From assembly GCA_026874595.1 (NCBI GenBank), contig CM049314.1, forward strand, positions 56,718,300 to 56,782,299: a stretch of 64,000 bases of DNA, written 5' to 3'. Of the stretch, positions 59,034-64,000 are shown in pieces (the stretch's first letter is position 1; the number at the start of each line of letters is the position of its first letter). Origin of the DNA: Sipunculus nudus. Its lineage: Eukaryota > Annelida > Sipuncula > Golfingiida > Sipunculidae. A program made the position numbers and the translations under genes. A model generated the notes under the pieces. That model was not told the origin of the DNA. It did not search any database and saw nothing but the letters and a program-made list of their open reading frames with translations.

Positions 59034-59698
59034 TGTAACGGGTGTCCGGCATAGCCAAGACGTCCGTCTCCAGACGTGTACGAAATACTTCAAACCACTT
59101 TATTCAGACCAAATCAAACATCTCACATGCGAAGTAGAGACTGTCAAGAAAGAAACGAGATACGTTCAGTTCCATTTATCACTGGAAACTCAAGCTTAGG
59201 CCATGCTTGCAATTATGAAATACCGTTATGAGACTAATTACCTTTAACCTGCGTAATATGAATATAACATGAAAACTGCATAATATTTTAGCTGCGATAT
59301 ATAATTTATACTGCATGATATTTTTAGCAATACTCGTGTCTTTTAAACATTCAAGGAACGTGAATACACCAATGGTTTAGTGTTAATACTTAATAAAAGT
59401 GAAGTGCTCTTACCTGTCAAGAGAGAAACGAGATACGTTCAGTTCCATGTATCACCGGAAACTGAAGCTCCGACTCTCTTGACCCACCGACCTTAACACA
59501 GTCACGTGAGAAAACTGGTTTCGTCATGAGAAATGAGAAAACCATGGAAAACAACAATAGAAACAATCCAGGCAGATCATGCAATAAGACACAATGGCTA
59601 GAAAGCACGAGGCAAAGAGCTAGACCAGCAAACAAACCAGTTGAAACCTGAAACAGAATTTATATCCCCAGACATCAGGTTGTTTCACATCCGTTACA
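59034..59698. repeat. Possible solo LTR or inverted-end element, 665 bp
   Basis: The stretch begins TGTAACGG and ends CCGTTACA, a perfect 8-bp inverted terminus of the TG...CA kind. It contains a direct repeat of AACGAGATACGTTCAGTTCC at about 59156 and 59430. It sits upstream of the gypsy fragment on the minus strand. No matching LTR lies on the other side and no target duplication was noticed. Confidence 0.4.
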
Positions 59699-60255
59699 TA
59701 TATATATATATATATATATAGTGTAGAACAATGCACTTCCATTGTTATAAAGACTACATGCTGACCTTAAGCTTTACTCCCCTGCAGTTATGCATCTTAA
59801 AGCATTTTTGACTTGAGCTTACATTAACCGTAGCTTAAAACACTAATGCATTTTTGCCTGAAAATACCTGGCATACAATCATTTGCTTGATTTTATTTTA
59901 CAAATAGGAAACTCTCTTGGTAGATCAATTAGACATACCACAAACAATGTATACAAAATTATTAAATCAGAAAATCTCAGAAGCATGCAATGAATTACAG
60001 CAAATTAAAAAAAATGTTTAGTATGGAAAGAGTCAAGCTCCAAAACCAGTCAAACAATTATTATTGAAGTTACCATATGATGTTATAATGACAGTATACT
60101 TTCTCCATAAAACCATAATTTTATTATCCAGTGGTGTTAAAATAGATGATTAATGTTTACTATAATCTGCAACTACAAAATGCTTTCTCAGTATAAAATC
60201 CAATTCCTATTATCATCAGTGTTGAATAAAACATGCATTCCATAACACTGAACAT
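59699..60255. other. Non-coding spacer
   Basis: A short (TA)n tract at 59698-59720, then AT-rich sequence without a supported feature. Confidence 0.4.
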
Positions 60256-62482
60256 TTAATCATCAGATTCAGCGGCTCTGCACGAAGTTAAGTTTTGATA
60301 GAAGGTGTGGTAGGGTTTCGGAATTGCACCTTTGTTGCACAGAAACATCAGGTCTTTGTACTTGTCAGCACAGATGGGCTTTGGCTTGTCAGCGAGAGGA
60401 GGAAGAACCGCACTATGAAGATCTGTCATGGGTTTGCGTCTCACTCTTTTGAATAGATCCAACACATGGTACTGTTCGTCATAGTTGGTTTTAACCCAGA
60501 TCTTACTCTGGAAACTTTTGATAACTTTCAGGATCCTGATTTCCTTCCATGATACCGACCCGTCGTCTACCTTGTTGGCCCACCTCCTAGCATAGGTATT
60601 AACCATATCCTTGAAATTGAAGAAGTCACCTGTGCTCATCTCTTTCACATGGTATGGCTTATTGTCCTTTTTAGCCATTCTTGCAATCATGTAAAATTGT
60701 TCAGGCCCTTTTTAGCTTTTTCAATGACACTATGCAATCAACCTCTTTCGTTTTGCGTATGGCCGGGCTCCGAGTACTTGTGAATTATTGTGTCTATGTT
60801 TGGAAGGGTGATAACTGCAAAGAGGTACATCATTGCAATGTACTTATTATGGTTTTGACCACTGCAGTCGTCAGACCATAATGTGAGATTCTTAACTGAT
60901 GTTTTTCTACTTTTGATGAAATCGTACACGCATGTACCTATTTCATTTGGGCCTCGTCCGGCGATTCCCGGTATAGCAAAACCCTGCTTTTCACCCATGT
61001 CATAAACCGTAAAATTGAAAAGATTGAGCTTACGCTTGTAATAAAATATGGATATATCTCCGTTTGGAAGTGAAATCACCTTTTGCAAATCAAACACGGC
61101 ACATACCGAACTGTCATCTGCTTGGGCTTCTCTTTTATCATCTTCTTTTTTTTTCGACTGATCTTCTTATTCAGTCCATGTTGAGCCATCATTTCTTTCA
61201 TGTTTTCTTTCTCTTCTGGAAAGCTGTTTTCAAACTCAGCACATAAACTGCACTGGTCCTTCTTTGGCTTAAAGAAACCAATATTAAACTCTGTATTAAA
61301 TATAGACTCATAAAGCCACTTTTTCCCACCGGTTTACCTTTATTTTTCTGGAACCGCACATACATGCAGTACATTTCAGACAGGGTGAGGTTATCCCTGA
61401 GATATTCCCTCCTTGTTTGTTGTCTCAAATAGTGCTAATCTACCCGAGGAAACATGTTAATGTGATCCCGTATTCCTTGTTTAATTTCTTCATCCACCCT
61501 TTTTCTGTTGTCATGCTTTCCTCTCCCATCCGACAATACCACTCCTTCTGGCGTCAACGTTTCAAGGGCCGTTTTTATTTCAGCCTCTTTTATCCCAAGT
61601 GTGTGTAAATAAAAGACTTTACACGTCGCCATATTCCGACCATCAATCTTCAAATTCCAGCTGTAGCTGTACTTCCGCATGGAATTTAATTTGTTTACTT
61701 TTTGTTTAGTTTCGCTTCTCACCACATTTCTGCAATGGAACTCTTTCCTCCTTTGGTATTCTCCCATGCTCCAGAACTCCTTGAACAAATTCTCTCGCTT
61801 TTCTTGACTTGCCTTGCATTTGTACCTACATGTCATTCCACATCCCACGCCCATTTCTCTTGATTGCACAGTTTTGCCTATCTCGGATACATATGCCAAA
61901 CCTTTGTTTCTTTTCATCTTTTTGACCTGTCTTTTCCTTTTTCTTGGAAGCAATGGCACAGTTTGAACTTCATCATCACATTCACTATCAGAACTGATCC
62001 TTCTTTTCATTCGTGACATCATTTTGATAAGTGGCAAAGCCTTATCATCAGAATCATCCCGTGTCTTTTATTCAGTTGTTGAGATGATTGGTTCGGGTGT
62101 TATTTTTCTCAGGCGCAGCAGAAAGCACAGCATTTGTAACATCACGATCCTTCATGGAGTTGTCCATCTGGATCAAACACTCACAAGTAGAAGTCGCATC
62201 CACATTTGTCTCTGTAAGGATTTCATATTCATCATCAGGTGATCCATCTCTAAAATCTGGTGTACCTGCAGTTTCTATCTGTGTAGCCTCACCTTTTGAA
62301 GTCAAGGAGGTCTGAAGCAGAACGGATGTGTAACAAGTAGAATCACATTCCTTTTGTTCTCCAGATGAGCCTGTCCCATCGAGCCATTCCCCTTCTCCCT
62401 CTCGATGAAGTAATTCCATTATATCTAGCCATTCCAGATCTGATTTAGTAAGTTCAGTTTCTTCGTCAAAAAGGCTCTCCAT
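60256..62482 (-). pseudogene. Broken transposase-like gene of an uncharacterised multi-copy family
   Basis: Read on the minus strand from 62482: an acidic N-terminus (MESLFDEETELTKSD), a basic segment (LPRKRKRQVKKMKRNKG), a Cys-bearing block (GCGMTCRYKCK), FWSMGEYQRRKEF, and LRGKH-like SDGRGKHDNRKRV. Then come NMFPRVD, KPKKDQCSLC, FDLQKVI, LWSDDCSGQNHNKYI, GHTQNE and KPYHVKEMS. From memory this order fits a repeated animal protein family. FDLQ, SDDC.GQ.KN and HTQNE could be the D-D-E residues of an RNase-H-like transposase, which is inference. Lesions are a frameshift and stop near 62045-62090, an in-frame TAG at 61437-61435, a 1-nt deletion near 61325, and a stop and shift near 60685-60740. 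It was once intronless and is now non-functional. Confidence 0.7.
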
Positions 62483-62657
62483 GAGGACAATATTATCTTC
62501 AAGTCAGTTTAATGTATGAATAATTGATTGTTTCAATAAGAAATGAAATTTAATATAATATGCATCATTTTCACACATTTATTATATATCCAATATAATA
62601 ATAAAAGATATACAATAGAAAAACATATCACATAGTTCATTACAGACGTACTGTACT

Positions 62658-62688
<31 letters not shown>

Positions 62689-62751
62689 ATACATATTTAT
62701 TTATATAAATATATATTTGTATATATATGTATATATAAATATATATATATA

Positions 62752-62784
<33 letters not shown>

Positions 62785-63295
62785 CGACGTTTCTAGATTT
62801 TTAAATGCCATTTATTTATTTTATTTTAATATCAAACACATATTGTCACACATAAATCTGTTCTACAAATTTAACCATATTCAACATTATATAATTAATG
62901 AATGCTTATTTTATAGTTTTATGAATTATTAGGAAAATACGTTTTATATTATATTTTTTTCAATATTCCTCATGAATGTATATAATACATAAATAATCGT
63001 GTCAAATATAACAAATGAAGCCATTCCCCTTCTCCCTCTCGATGAAGTAATTCCATTATATCTAGCCATTCCAGATCTGATTTAGTAAGTTCAGTTTCTT
63101 CGTCAAAAAGGCTCTCCATGAGGACAATATTATCATTCAAGTCAGTTTAATGTATGAATAATTGATTGTTTCAATAAGAAATGAAATTTAATATAATATG
63201 CATCATTTTCACACATTTATTATATATCCAATATAATAATAAAAGATATACAATAGAAAAACATATCACATAGTTCATTACAGACGTACTGTACT

Positions 63296-63326
<31 letters not shown>

Positions 63327-63389
63327 ATACATATTTATTTATATAAATATATATTTGTATATATATGTATATATAAATATATATATATA

Positions 63390-63443
<54 letters not shown>

Positions 63444-63950
63444 CGTTTCTAGATTTTTAAATGCCATTTATTTATTTTATTTTAATATCAAACACATATT
63501 GTCACACATAAATCTGTTCTACAAATTTAACCATATTCAACATTATATAATTAATGAATGCTTATTTTATAGTTTTATGAATTATTAGGAAAATACGTTT
63601 TATATTATATTTTTTTCAATATTCCTCATGAATGTATATAATACATAAATAATCGTGTCAAATATAACAAATGAAGCCATTCCCCTTCTCCCTCTCGATG
63701 AAGTAATTCCATTATATCTAGCCATTCCAGATCTGATTTAGTAAGTTCAGTTTCTTCGTCAAAAAGGCTCTCCATGAGGACAATATTATCTTCAAGTCAG
63801 TATAATGTATGAATAATTGATTGTTTCAATAAGAAATGAAATTTAATATAATATGCATCATTTTCACACATTTATTATATATCCAATATAATAATAAAAG
63901 ATATACAATAGAAAAACATATCACATAGTTCATTACAGACGTACTGTACT

Positions 63951-63982
<32 letters not shown>

Positions 63983-64000
63983 CATATTTATTTATATAAA
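62382..64000. repeat. Tandem array of ~637-656 bp units carrying the 5' end of the transposase-like gene
   Basis: The block AGCCATTCCCCTTCTCCCTC recurs at 62382, 63019 and 63675 (periods 637 and 656). Each unit holds about the first 33 codons, start ATG included, of the minus-strand gene (MESLFDEETELTK). About 540 bp of AT-rich upstream sequence follows, with two (TA)n tracts. Length differences are mostly in (TA)n. The third unit runs off the window end. Units are nearly identical otherwise. Confidence 0.93.

Overview
The window looks like nuclear DNA of an animal with an AT-rich, repeat-laden genome. A bivalve or other mollusc is the best guess. The signs are split genes with GT..AG introns, tRNA-headed SINE-like repeats, long (TA)n tracts, single-exon LRR-Ig receptors, C-type lectin genes, a non-LTR retrotransposon and relics of several multi-copy animal element families. 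The species call is inference. No prokaryotic gene organisation, rRNA gene or convincing tRNA gene was seen.

Layout. (1) 0.7-7.1 kb, + strand: the last seven exons of an acyl-CoA synthetase / 4-coumarate-CoA-ligase-like enzyme; all splice phases join, and the 5' exons lie outside the window. (2) 7.1-18.6 kb: repeat-rich DNA with two SINE-like families, a 441-bp tandem duplication, a decayed coding relic of a large multi-copy animal gene family (12.0-14.6 kb), a 37-bp minisatellite and a TAATCGATTAC-type repeat. (3) 21.5-23.0 kb: an LRR-Ig transmembrane receptor gene broken by one in-frame TAA. (4) 25-35 kb: minisatellites, dispersed non-autonomous elements and a near-perfect 1.1-kb palindrome. 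Each arm of the palindrome carries a complete hammerhead ribozyme motif. (5) 36-38 kb, - strand: a damaged copy of a thrombospondin-1 + C-type-lectin gene. (6) 41.05-42.6 kb: an intact LRR-Ig receptor gene, paralogous to the one at 21.5 kb. (7) 44.5-45.0 kb: a lectin-exon relic and a YqaJ-type exonuclease relic. (8) about 45.05-51.34 kb: an apparently full-length non-LTR retrotransposon with both ORFs open and a 2A-like motif in ORF2. (9) 51.4-54.5 kb: further element relics. (10) 54.5-57.0 kb, - strand: the apparently intact TSP1 + C-type-lectin copy. (11) 57.9-59.7 kb: a Ty3/gypsy integrase remnant and a possible solo LTR. (12) 60.2-62.5 kb, - strand: a broken transposase-like gene. Its 5' end, start codon included, is repeated in a tandem array of about 640-656 bp that runs off the window end.

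The host genes form a loose receptor/lectin neighbourhood. There are two LRR-Ig receptors and three C-type-lectin loci, and in each family one member reads intact while others are damaged. That is the birth-and-death pattern expected of recognition genes; a role in immunity is inference. The least ordinary signal is the pair of hammerhead ribozymes embedded in opposite arms of the palindrome.
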